DNA from: Pseudomonadota bacterium | GTDB lineage: Bacteria; Pseudomonadota; Alphaproteobacteria; Kiloniellales; JACOMY01 | Direction of reading: 5' to 3' | DNA: 58,545 nucleotides | Assembly: GCA_029781795.1 (NCBI GenBank) | Contig: JAKOWB010000192.1 | Span: forward strand, 1-58,545 | Shown here: positions 7,646 to 15,814 of the stretch, one piece after another | Numbering within the stretch: the first letter of the stretch is position 1 | Layout: the number at the start of each line of letters is the position of its first letter | Made by a program: the position numbers and the translations under genes | Notes under the pieces: model-generated | Seen by the model: the letters and a program-made list of their open reading frames with translations, nothing else | The model's database searches: none | Told to the model about the DNA's origin: nothing

Positions 7646-9056
7646 CGGCACGCCGGCCGGCAGCCTCGGCGCCATCGCCGAGGCCTTCATCCGGCTTGAG
7701 GCTGACCAGGGCCTCTACGAGCGGCGGCTGGCCGGGGAGATCTTCTGGCCCTTGCTGCGCGTGCACGCCTACTACGCCGCCGCGCGGGCCAGCGGCCTGA
7801 TGAGCGCCAGCGTCACCCGGGCGCGCGGCCTGCCGGGCGCCCTGGCGCTGGCTCGCACCACGCTCGCCGGCGCTCTTGGCGGCAATCCCCTGCTGCACCG
7901 CGGCCATCACGCGACGCTGGTCTTCCCGCACCCGCGCAAGTCCCTGGGCCCGGAGGGGTGGCGCGATCAGAACAGCGCGGCGCTGCTGGCGGAACTGAAG
8001 GGCAGCGACGCCCTGGTGGTGGACCGGGTGGATGCCGCCCTCGGTGCGATCCGTGTAGACCACGCTTTGCCCGCTGTCCGTCGCGAGGCACTGGACCTGG
8101 TGGCGCGGGCCGCGATGGCGGTGCGGCGCCTGCCCCTCACGGAGCCGGAGGCCCGGCTGCTGGCCGCGCTGGGCGACCGGCTGAAGCGGGATATCGGCGC
8201 GCAGATCGATCTGGCCGCCCTGGCCCAGCGCAACCTGACGAAGTTCCAGGCTCAGCGCCGGCTGTTCCGTCGCCTGGTCACGCGCTTCGGCGCGCGGCGG
8301 GTCTTCGTGGTTGTCGCCTATACCAACGAGGGCCTGGTCGCGGGCGCCCGCGATGCCGGCGCGCGCGTCTACGAGTTGCAGCACGGCCTGATCTCGCCGC
8401 ATCACCTGGGCTACCACTATCCAGGGCGTCCCGACCTGCCGGCCGCGCCCGATGCCCTGCTGACCTTCGGTCCGGCCTGGACCGAGGGCGTGGCGCTTCC
8501 GCGGCGCACGGCAACGGCGGTGATCGGCTCGGCGGCGCATCAGGCGGACCCGGCATCAGCGGTCATGCGGGACCCGGCACAGGTTCTCTTCGTTTCCCAG
8601 GGGACCATCGCCCTGCCGCTGGCACGCTTTGCCATCGCCGTGGCGCGGCAGTTGCCTGATCGCCGGGTGCTGTTCCGCCTCCACCCGGGACAGGACGCTG
8701 GCGGCTTCGCCAAACTGCTGGCGGCCGAGGGGCCCTTGCCGGGCAACTTCTCGGTCGGCACCGCCGAGCGGCCGATCGTCGAGGTGCTGGCCGCCACCAC
8801 GCTGCAGGCCGGCGTCTACTCGACGGCGCTGCTGGAAGGCATGGCCCTAGGCTGTCGTACGCTGCTGATCGACCTGCCGGGCATTGAAAATCTGGCCGCG
8901 GCGCTGGCGCGCGGCGACGCGCGGCTGGTGCGCAGCCCCGAGGAGTTCGCCGCCGCTGCGGCGACGGCGCCACTGGCCCGGGAAGCAAATGCTTATTTCT
9001 CACCACCGGTCCGCAGTATCATGTCCCTAGTCCAGGGGCTTGAGGGGGCCGTCTGA
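7623..9056 (+). CDS. GT-B-type glycosyltransferase, candidate sialyltransferase-like
   Basis: 477 residues. The start is forced: a TGA at 7617-7619 closes the frame, and TTG 7623 is the only usable initiator before the conserved-looking LAGEIFWPLLRVHAYYA segment; GGAG lies 7 bases upstream. The gene overlaps the neuA stop by 23 bases, so translation is probably coupled. Residues 253-255 (QHG), 354-355 (HP in FRLHPGQ) and 399-401 (YST in VYSTALLEG) resemble the nucleotide-binding motifs of capsule-type GT-B enzymes, including bacterial sialyltransferases that use HP and S/T motifs for CMP-sugar. With NeuA next door, CMP-nonulosonate is the likely donor. This is inference; the exact family was not identified. 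Confidence 0.6.
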   Translation: MPGAASANGTPAGSLGAIAEAFIRLEADQGLYERRLAGEIFWPLLRVHAYYAAARASGLMSASVTRARGLPGALALARTTLAGALGGNPLLHRGHHATLVFPHPRKSLGPEGWRDQNSAALLAELKGSDALVVDRVDAALGAIRVDHALPAVRREALDLVARAAMAVRRLPLTEPEARLLAALGDRLKRDIGAQIDLAALAQRNLTKFQAQRRLFRRLVTRFGARRVFVVVAYTNEGLVAGARDAGARVYELQHGLISPHHLGYHYPGRPDLPAAPDALLTFGPAWTEGVALPRRTATAVIGSAAHQADPASAVMRDPAQVLFVSQGTIALPLARFAIAVARQLPDRRVLFRLHPGQDAGGFAKLLAAEGPLPGNFSVGTAERPIVEVLAATTLQAGVYSTALLEGMALGCRTLLIDLPGIENLAAALARGDARLVRSPEEFAAAAATAPLAREANAYFSPPVRSIMSLVQGLEGAV

Positions 9057-9101
9057 GTATCCCGCGATGCCTGGCACCAGACATCGACAGGCGCGGCACG
9101 A

Positions 9102-10583
9102 ATGCTCTTCAATTCACCTGAGTTCCTGTTTCTGTTCTTTCCGGTAACCTTCCTACTTTTCCACATTGCGCGTCGATATTTAGCCAGCCGAGTGGCGCTT
9201 GCATGGCTTACTGCCGCGTCCCTCTTTTTCTATGGCTGGTGGGACCCCCGTTACCTTGCGCTACTGCTGGGCTCTGTCGCCGTGAACTACGCGACCGGGC
9301 GGGCGCTGGCCGCTGCGGGACCGGGCCGGCGGCCGCTGCTGTTCGCAGGCATCGCGTTCAACCTCGGCCTCCTGGGCTGGTTCAAGTACGCGGGATTCTT
9401 CGATCGCCTTGTCGAGGCCGTCAGCGGCCTGGATCTGGGCTGGGCGCAGCAGGCGTTGCCGCTGGCCATCTCGTTCTTCACCTTCCAGCAGATCGCCTAT
9501 CTGGTCGACATCAGCCGTGGCCAGCCGCCCGCCGAAAGCTTCTGGCGCTTCCTGCTCTTCATCACCTTCTTCCCGCACCTGATTGCCGGTCCGATCGTCC
9601 ATCCCTCGATCGTGCTGCCGCAGTTCGCCCGCCTGGCGACGAGCGAACATGCCGCCGACGGGCAGTGGCAGCAGCGCTTCGCCATCGGCGCCTTCCTCTT
9701 CTCGATCGGCCTCTTCAAGAAGGTCGTCGTGGCGGACGGCATCGCCGCCTGGGCGGATGCCGTTTTCAATGCCGCCGCCCTTGGGCAGGCACTGCACGTG
9801 GGCGCGGCCTGGATCGGCGCGCTTGCCTATACCCTGCAACTTTACTTCGACTTTTCCGGCTACTCGGACATGGCGCTGGGGCTCGCCTTGTTCTTCGGCA
9901 TCCGGCTGCCGATCAACTTCGATTCCCCCTACCAGGCGACCAGTCCGGTCGACTTCTGGCGGCGCTGGCACATGACCCTGTCGCGGTTCCTGCGCGACTA
10001 TCTCTACATACCGCTTGGCGGCAACAGGAAGGGCCCGGCCCGGCGTCACGTGAACCTGCTCCTCACCATGACGCTCGGCGGGCTCTGGCATGGCGCCGGT
10101 TGGACCTTCGTCCTCTGGGGCTTCTACCACGGCCTGCTGCTCGCGGCGGCGCACGCCTGGGGCGGACGCCGGCGGTCGGCCGGGGGGGCGCAGTCCGCGC
10201 TGCGCCGGACCGCGGCGATTCTGGGCACCTTCATCCTCGTCCTGCTCGGCTGGGTCCTCTTCCGTTCGGCCGACATCGGCACCGCCGGCCGGATCTATGC
10301 CGCCATGGCCGGGTTGCCGGCGGCCGAAGTCGCCACGGACGTGCTGTCCGGCCAACTTGGCAAGGCCTTCCAGGTGCTGTTGCCGCTGACCGTGGCGACG
10401 CTATGCCTGCCGAACGCCTACTGCATCGTCGGCTGGCTACGGCCCGCCGTGGCGGGCACCCTGATCGCCAGGCGGCTCGCCTTCGCCGCCACGGCGCGCT
10501 GGGCCACGGCGACCGCGCTCATCCTGACGGTCGCCCTGATGCATCTGACCCGCGTCAGCAAGTTCCTCTACTTCGACTTCTAG
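9102..10583 (+). CDS. MBOAT-family membrane O-acyltransferase (AlgI-like)
   Basis: 493 residues with about 10-12 membrane segments. Hallmarks are the N-terminal LFNSPEFLFLFFPVTF, YFDFSGYSDMA, DFWRRWHMTLSRFLRDYLYIPLGGN and GGLWHGAGWTFVLWG; the last contains the invariant catalytic His (about residue 330). Proteins of this type (AlgI, PatA, DltB) pass an acyl group, usually acetyl, across the inner membrane to a periplasmic partner that modifies a polymer. It follows the nonulosonate and transferase genes, so O-acylation of that glycan is the natural guess. It ends 6 bases from the stop of the convergent SGNH-like gene, a possible partner although divided onto the opposite strand. Confidence 0.85.
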   Translation: MLFNSPEFLFLFFPVTFLLFHIARRYLASRVALAWLTAASLFFYGWWDPRYLALLLGSVAVNYATGRALAAAGPGRRPLLFAGIAFNLGLLGWFKYAGFFDRLVEAVSGLDLGWAQQALPLAISFFTFQQIAYLVDISRGQPPAESFWRFLLFITFFPHLIAGPIVHPSIVLPQFARLATSEHAADGQWQQRFAIGAFLFSIGLFKKVVVADGIAAWADAVFNAAALGQALHVGAAWIGALAYTLQLYFDFSGYSDMALGLALFFGIRLPINFDSPYQATSPVDFWRRWHMTLSRFLRDYLYIPLGGNRKGPARRHVNLLLTMTLGGLWHGAGWTFVLWGFYHGLLLAAAHAWGGRRRSAGGAQSALRRTAAILGTFILVLLGWVLFRSADIGTAGRIYAAMAGLPAAEVATDVLSGQLGKAFQVLLPLTVATLCLPNAYCIVGWLRPAVAGTLIARRLAFAATARWATATALILTVALMHLTRVSKFLYFDF

Positions 10584-10589
10584 TCGCGG

Positions 10590-11894
10590 TCAGTTTCGAC
10601 AGTCCCGGGCCAGCAGATCGGCGATCTCCGACAGGCGGTCGGGGTTGGCCGCGATCCACGCCCCGATGGCCGCGCGCTGACGCGCCAGAACCTGGTCAAG
10701 ATTTTCCGGCGTGAGTTCGATGCCGAAATCGCCTTCCGCCGGACGGCCGGCCAGCACGCCGTCGAGAATTCGGTCTCCCAGTGCCGGCGTGAAGTGCGAT
10801 GACTCGAAGAAGTAGCGGGCGAGCGGCTGCGGCTCACCCGGCGCTGCGGGCAGTTCCACGATGTAGTCCGACAGGCCGGAAAAGTCGAAGACGCGAATCT
10901 GCGCGCCGGCTGCGCGGGCGCGGTCCGTGGTCGCGACAACCTCGCGCTTGATCTGCTCGTAGACGTCCCAGCCGCCGGTCAGCCAATAGATCATCAGGCG
11001 GCGGATGTGCACGGGATCGATGACGATATCCAGCGAAAGCCCCAGCCGGCGGGCGTCGTCGATAAGGGCACGGAACTGCTCGCGGTTCGGTTCGAAAATG
11101 GGCTCGCTGCGGCAATGCTCGAGGCTCGCGGCAAGTCGCTGGTCAACGCCCCTGAAGACGCCGCGCTGACCGTCGGGATCCGCCGCGGCACGGTCGAGAA
11201 AGCCCGCGCCGTCGCGCAGGCCGTCGCGCCTGGTGCGGTCCCGCTCCTGCTCCTCCTTGCTGTCGCCCCAGGCCGCGAAAATGCTGAAGCGAAGCGCATC
11301 CAGGGAAAGCCAGTAGAGCATGCGGTCAAGCCCGGCCAGGGGCTTGCGACGACCCTTCTCGTCGGTGACCAGCATCGCCTCGACGAAGTCGTCACGCGTC
11401 CGCTGCTGGCTGGTGAAAGCGGCAAGATCGAACGAGAGAAAGACCTGCCTCAAGCGACCGGAAGCGGCCGTGTGGCTGAGAAAGCGCCGGTACTCGTACA
11501 AGGTGGCGCCATTGATGCCGAAGTTATAGACCGGTGCGCCCGACCATCCTGCGTGATCCGGCCGGTAGGCGTAGTTGGCGCGCGAGTTGCCGATGATGAT
11601 GGTCTCAGGTTCCAGCCGCGTCACGGCGAAGGCCTTGCTGACCCGCGGCAGTTCGTTGAAGGCCCAGGACTCGGGTCGGGCGCTGCCATCCGCGACGACC
11701 ACGCGCTCCTGCACTTCGTAATCGAAGAGGATGATCGCCCCTGGCAGCGCCAGCACGATCGCGAGGAAGACCACCAGGAAGCGCCGCGTGGCCGCGGGGC
11801 TCGCCACCCTTGCCCAGGCGTCGACGCCGGCCGGTTGCGTCGCTTCAGACCGAAGCGCGAGGTCTTCAGGAACGTGCGACGCGTCGACCATCAC
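10590..11894 (-). CDS. Membrane-anchored SGNH-like protein, putative acyl-transfer partner
   Basis: 434 residues. One membrane segment (about 38-58, FLVVFLAIVLALPGAII) leaves a large periplasmic domain. IIIGNSRANYAY places Ser104 in a GNS motif, VYNFGINGAT forms an Asn/Gly block, and FESSHFTP (His367, with Glu364) resembles the terminal D/E-x-x-H block of SGNH hydrolases and AlgJ/AlgX-type acetyltransferase partners. It is therefore a candidate esterase or acyltransferase acting outside the inner membrane. It is convergent with the MBOAT gene 6 bases away, an arrangement consistent with, but not proof of, joint function. Assignment to SGNH is by motif only; it could be an unrelated secreted protein. 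Confidence 0.5.
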   Translation of the reverse strand: MMVDASHVPEDLALRSEATQPAGVDAWARVASPAATRRFLVVFLAIVLALPGAIILFDYEVQERVVVADGSARPESWAFNELPRVSKAFAVTRLEPETIIIGNSRANYAYRPDHAGWSGAPVYNFGINGATLYEYRRFLSHTAASGRLRQVFLSFDLAAFTSQQRTRDDFVEAMLVTDEKGRRKPLAGLDRMLYWLSLDALRFSIFAAWGDSKEEQERDRTRRDGLRDGAGFLDRAAADPDGQRGVFRGVDQRLAASLEHCRSEPIFEPNREQFRALIDDARRLGLSLDIVIDPVHIRRLMIYWLTGGWDVYEQIKREVVATTDRARAAGAQIRVFDFSGLSDYIVELPAAPGEPQPLARYFFESSHFTPALGDRILDGVLAGRPAEGDFGIELTPENLDQVLARQRAAIGAWIAANPDRLSEIADLLARDCRN

Positions 11895-11992
11895 GCCTCA
11901 TCCGGTTGAAGGAAGGTCGGCAGCGGCAGCCCGGCTCGAACAGCTTAACGGGTCGCGCCGGGACACAACAGAGTCCGCCCCCTCATCCGCGC

Positions 11993-12913
11993 TCAGCTCG
12001 CCCTGAGCCAGGCCAGCGTCGCCGCCAGGCCCTGCTCCAAGCGCGTGTCGCAGGTGACGCCCAGCAGGGCCCTGGACGCCGCCGGATCGCCGCGCGACTG
12101 GCGGATGTCGCCGGGCTGCGGCGGCCCGAACTCCAGGCGCGGCTCGATCCCCAGCAGGCGGCCCAGCGTCGCCGCCAGGTCCAGCACGCTGGTGCCCTGG
12201 CCGCTGCAGACGTTGACCACCGGGGCGCCGAGGCTGGCTTTGGACATGGCCGCGCGCAGGCAGGCGACGGCGTCGGCGACATAGACGAAGTCGCGCAGCT
12301 GCCGCCCGTCGCCGCGGATCGCCAGCGCCTGGCCGGCCAGCAGGCGGCGGGCGAAGATCGAGACCACGCCGGCATAGGGCGAGGCCGGGTCCTGCCTGGG
12401 GCCATAGACGTTGAAGAAGCGCAGGCCGCAGGTCGGCACGCCATGCAGCAGGCCGGCGACCCGCGCCTGCAGCTCCGAGGAGAGCTTGTCCGCGCCATAG
12501 CCGCTCTGCGGGCGCAGCGGGTTGCTCTCGGCGATCGGCAGGGTCTCCTGCGGGCCGTAGACCGCGGCGGAGGAGGCATAGACCACCGGCTGGCCGGCCG
12601 CCTGCGCCGCGTCCAGTACCGTGACCGTGCCGCCCAGGTTGACCCGGTGGCTGCCCAGCCAGTCCTCGGTCGAGCGTACGACGGAGGCGATGGCTGCCAG
12701 ATGGAAGCAGCCCTCGGCGCCGGCCAGGGCCGCGCGCACCGCCGCCGGGTCGGTCACCGCGCCGACCAGCAGCTCCGCCGCAGGGGGGATGCGCTCGCGC
12801 CGTCCGCTGGAGAGATCGTCCAGCACGCGCACGCGGTGCCCCTCGGCCAGCAGCGCCTCGACCAGATGCGAGCCGATGAAACCGCAGCCACCGGTCACGA
12901 GATAGGTTGCCAT
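11993..12913 (-). CDS. NAD-dependent nucleotide-sugar epimerase/dehydratase (SDR, GalE/TviC-like)
   Basis: 306 residues. GGCGFIGSHL (about 7-16) is the NAD-binding loop, followed by the family's VVYASSAAVYG serine segment and the catalytic YGADK. The end of the fold, LRDFVYVADAV, is intact. The likely reaction is C4 epimerisation of a UDP-sugar in the cytoplasm. Combined with the UDP-sugar dehydrogenase at 15815 it could give UDP-GalNAcA from UDP-GlcNAc, as in TviB/TviC, but the substrate is inferred. The start uses the ATG at 12913 with GAGG 5-8 bases upstream. It is divergent from the O-antigen ligase-like gene across about 140 bases. Confidence 0.82.
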   Translation of the reverse strand: MATYLVTGGCGFIGSHLVEALLAEGHRVRVLDDLSSGRRERIPPAAELLVGAVTDPAAVRAALAGAEGCFHLAAIASVVRSTEDWLGSHRVNLGGTVTVLDAAQAAGQPVVYASSAAVYGPQETLPIAESNPLRPQSGYGADKLSSELQARVAGLLHGVPTCGLRFFNVYGPRQDPASPYAGVVSIFARRLLAGQALAIRGDGRQLRDFVYVADAVACLRAAMSKASLGAPVVNVCSGQGTSVLDLAATLGRLLGIEPRLEFGPPQPGDIRQSRGDPAASRALLGVTCDTRLEQGLAATLAWLRAS

Positions 12914-13055
12914 GAGACCTCGACTGCCAGCCCCCGCGTCACCGGGCCCTCCGCATTTCCGGCGACCCGGCCCAGGCGGCGTGATAGGACAGGCCCGGCC
13001 GCCGGCGCAATGCTTCTCGCGATCGGCAACCCGGCCGCTGGGGGAGGATCGAAGT

Positions 13056-14300
13056 GTGCCGTCGCGTGGCTCGGCCTGGCTGAGTGCCATCCATCTGGGC
13101 TACGGCCTGCTGCTGCCGCTGGCCGCGCTGCTGAAGCCGCTGCTGCTGATACCGCTGGCGGTCGGCGCCGGACTGGTCGCCGCCGGCGTGGTCTGGCAGC
13201 GGCGGGGACGCTTCCCCTGGCCCGCGCCGACGCTGGTCCTGCTCTGCCTGCTGACTCTGGCCTGGACGGCCATCGCCATGGCCTGGACCTTCGATCCGGC
13301 CGGCGCCTTCGGCCGCTGGCTGAACCTGCCGCTGCTGCTTTTGGCCCTGCTGCTGCTGGCAGGCGCCGGGCGGCACTATCCGGCCGGCCTGGCCGCGACG
13401 CTGCTGCGTGGCCTGGCCATCGGCTTCAGCCTCGGCGCGCTGGTGATCCTGGTCGAGCGGCTCGGCGGCTCGCCACTCATCACCCATCTGCGGCCAGCCG
13501 ACGACCAGCCGCGCCATCCGCTGGACGAACTGGGCCGCGGCCTGGCCTTCGGCACCCTGGCGGTCTGGGCCCTCGTCGCCTGGCTGGCCGGGCGCGGCCG
13601 GCGCTGGGCCTGGCTGCTGCCCCTGCTGCTGCTGCCGCCGGCGCTGCTGCTGCAGCACCTGGCCAGCGCCGCCGCGGTGGTGGCAGGTCTCGGCCTTGCC
13701 CTGCTGACCCTTTGGCGGCCGCGGCTCGGCCGCGCGCTGCTGCTGATCCTGCCGGCGGCGATCCTGCTGCTCGGCCCGCCGCTGTTCATCCGGCTCTACG
13801 GCTGGGGCCTGATGGACAACGAAAGCCTGCCCTCGACCGCGCGCTACCGGGTGCAGATCTGGTGGTTCACCAGCGAGCGGATCCTGGAGAAGCCGCTGTG
13901 GGGCTGGGGCTACGACGCCGCCCGCCGCATGCCCGACTTCGGCGTCGATCCCTATGGCGGCAAGCCGCATGTCATCCCGACCCATCCGCACCAGGCCTTC
14001 CTGCAGGCCTGGCTGGAGCTGGGGCTGCCCGGCCTGCTGCTGGCCTGGGGCTGGTTCCTGCTGGCCTGGCGTGGCCTCGCCGGCGCGGCGCGCGAAATGC
14101 AGGCCGCCGCGCTGGGCCTGACAGGCGGCATCATCGCCGTGGCGGCGACGGCGTTCGGCCTCTGGCAGGGGCATACCCTGGCCATCCTGGTGCTGGCCCC
14201 GGCGCTGCTGCTGCTGGCGCTACGTGCCCTGGATCAAGCCGGGAACGGCGGCCAGACGGGGCGCCAAGTGCACGGCGAATCCGGGTCGGCCGAGCCCTAG
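13056..14300 (+). CDS. O-antigen ligase-like membrane protein (WaaL/Wzy_C type)
   Basis: 414 residues, about 10-12 membrane helices. The start is GTG 13056 with GGGGAGG about 8 bases upstream. A large periplasmic loop is followed by a stretch with RYRVQIWWFTSERI, WGWGYDAARR, then HPHQAFLQAWLELGLPGLLL, the HxxxLxxxxELGxxG pattern of the Wzy_C/O-antigen ligase family. The role would be joining a finished glycan chain to lipid A-core or another acceptor, or polymerising it, on the periplasmic side. Its last 81 bases overlap the convergent phosphatase gene at 14220. Confidence 0.75.
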   Translation: MPSRGSAWLSAIHLGYGLLLPLAALLKPLLLIPLAVGAGLVAAGVVWQRRGRFPWPAPTLVLLCLLTLAWTAIAMAWTFDPAGAFGRWLNLPLLLLALLLLAGAGRHYPAGLAATLLRGLAIGFSLGALVILVERLGGSPLITHLRPADDQPRHPLDELGRGLAFGTLAVWALVAWLAGRGRRWAWLLPLLLLPPALLLQHLASAAAVVAGLGLALLTLWRPRLGRALLLILPAAILLLGPPLFIRLYGWGLMDNESLPSTARYRVQIWWFTSERILEKPLWGWGYDAARRMPDFGVDPYGGKPHVIPTHPHQAFLQAWLELGLPGLLLAWGWFLLAWRGLAGAAREMQAAALGLTGGIIAVAATAFGLWQGHTLAILVLAPALLLLALRALDQAGNGGQTGRQVHGESGSAEP

Positions 14301-14879
14301 CGCCCGCCCCCGTTCGATCGGCGTGAGGCCACGACCGGCCAGCAGCAGGCCGCCGGCCAGCCCCGCCGCCCGGCCGGCGGCCAGGTCGCTCGCCCGGTCG
14401 CCCAGGATCCAGGACCGCGCCAGGTCGATCCGCAGGGCCGACGCCGCGGCCAACAGCATCCCGGGGCCCGGCTTGCGCGTGTGATGCTGGCGCCGGTAGG
14501 GCGGCCGGCCATCGGGATGCAGCGGTGCCGCCAGCACGGCGTCGAGCCTGATGCCCTGCCGCGCCAGCCGCCGCGCCAGCCAGTCCTGCAGCGCCAGGAA
14601 CTCCGGCCAGCCATAGAAACCGCGCGCGATGCCGCTCTGGTTGGTGACCAGCACCAGGGCCCAGCCGCGACGGACAAAGGGACGCAGCGCCGCGGCGACG
14701 CCAGGCAGCAGGCGCGTGTCGCGCGCCCGGTGCAGATAGCCCGGGTCGGCCAGCAGCACCCCGTCGCGGTCCAGGAACAGCGCCGGCACGCCGCGCCGGG
14801 GGCGGCTGGCGATCTCCAGCCACAGGCCGCGACGCGGTAGCCAGGCGCGGCCGATGCGTCCTGCCGGCGTCAGTGCCAC
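14220..14879 (-). CDS. HAD-IIIA phosphatase, GmhB/HisB-like, zinc loop lost
   Basis: 219 residues. HAD motifs: FLDRDGVLL with Asp37 and Asp39, VTNQSGIARG (79-88), RKPGPGML with Lys136, and GDRASD near 160-165. This is the layout of D-glycero-D-manno-heptose-1,7-bisphosphate 7-phosphatase (GmhB) and histidinol phosphatase. In E. coli GmhB a CPHHP...CDCRKP loop holds zinc; here the matching positions are APLHP and HHTRKP, so the Cys ligands are gone. A hydrophilic extension of about 30 residues precedes the HAD core. The start is GTG 14879. The substrate could be a heptose or another sugar phosphate. It overlaps the O-antigen ligase gene tail to tail by 81 bases. Confidence 0.7.
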   Translation of the reverse strand: MALTPAGRIGRAWLPRRGLWLEIASRPRRGVPALFLDRDGVLLADPGYLHRARDTRLLPGVAAALRPFVRRGWALVLVTNQSGIARGFYGWPEFLALQDWLARRLARQGIRLDAVLAAPLHPDGRPPYRRQHHTRKPGPGMLLAAASALRIDLARSWILGDRASDLAAGRAAGLAGGLLLAGRGLTPIERGRALGLGRPGFAVHLAPRLAAVPGLIQGT

Positions 14880-15040
14880 GCTTTTCCCGCCTCCTCGCCG
14901 CTGTCCTGCCAGGCACCCTCGGGGCGCCCGGCGCAGCCTGTCAAGCGGCCTCCGCCGCCGGCTGCCGCCCGGCGCCTCGGCTTGACAGTGGCGGCGGGGC
15001 TGGGGCCTCTTGCGACCCTCTCCCCCAAGCCCCGCAGGCC

Positions 15041-15802
15041 ATGCCCGCAGACCGCCCCCTCGTGTCGATCGTCACTCCGGCCTGGAAGGCCGCAGGCTAC
15101 ATCGGGCAGACCGTCGAGTCGGTGCGCAACCAGACGCTGCGGGACTGGGAACACCTGGTGATCGACGACTGCTCGCCCGACGACACCGGCCTGGTCGTCG
15201 CCGACCTCGCGGCGCGGGACCCGCGCCTCAGGCTGCTGCGCACCCCGGCGAACGGCGGGCCGGCCCGCGCGCGCAACGTCGGCCTCGGCGCCGCCCGCGG
15301 CCGCTACGTCTGCTTCCTCGACGCCGACGACCTCTGGCACCCGGAGAAGCTGGCGGCGCAGATCGCCCTCCTCGAGGCCACCGGCGCCGCCATCTGCTAC
15401 ACCGGCTATCGGCGCATGTCGTTCGACCTGCTGCAGCAGAGCCGGGCCATCAAGGTTCCGCGCGAGCTGACCTATCGCCGCCTGCTGCGCAACACCGCGA
15501 TCGTCACCTCCTCGTCGATGGTCGATACCCGCCGCACCGGCCCGCTGCGCATGACCGAGGCCGCGCGCGACGACTACCTGCTGTGGCTCGGCCTGCTGAA
15601 GGCCGGGCACAAGGCCGTGGGCCTGAACCGCGACCTGGTGCAGTATCGCCGCGTGCCGGGTTCGGTCTCCAGCCGCCAGCTGCACGCCTCCGGCATCGTC
15701 TGGCAGATCTACCGGCAGCACGAGAAGCTGTCCCTGCCGGTCGCCCTCTGGTGCTTCCTGAACTACGCCTCGCGCGCGGTCTGGAAGCGGCTGCCGGTCT
15801 GA
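15041..15802 (+). CDS. Family 2 glycosyltransferase
   Basis: 253 residues. The N-terminus has the GT-A nucleotide-binding pattern PLVSIVTPAWKAAGYIGQTV, then VIDDCSPDDT, NGGPARARNVGL, and the DxD-type CFLDADDLWHPEKL that binds a metal and the UDP-sugar. There is no membrane helix, so it probably acts on the cytoplasmic face, adding a sugar to a lipid-linked precursor. It is upstream of the UDP-sugar dehydrogenase with 12 bases between, and both are probably co-transcribed. It is divergent from the HAD phosphatase. The sugar and linkage are unknown. Confidence 0.82.
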   Translation: MPADRPLVSIVTPAWKAAGYIGQTVESVRNQTLRDWEHLVIDDCSPDDTGLVVADLAARDPRLRLLRTPANGGPARARNVGLGAARGRYVCFLDADDLWHPEKLAAQIALLEATGAAICYTGYRRMSFDLLQQSRAIKVPRELTYRRLLRNTAIVTSSSMVDTRRTGPLRMTEAARDDYLLWLGLLKAGHKAVGLNRDLVQYRRVPGSVSSRQLHASGIVWQIYRQHEKLSLPVALWCFLNYASRAVWKRLPV

Positions 15803-15814
15803 CGGGAGGCGCCG

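Noticed and set aside
14982..14987. TTGACA -35 box before the GT2 gene
   Set aside because: No TATAAT-like -10 occurs at 16-18 bases, so it was not called as a promoter.
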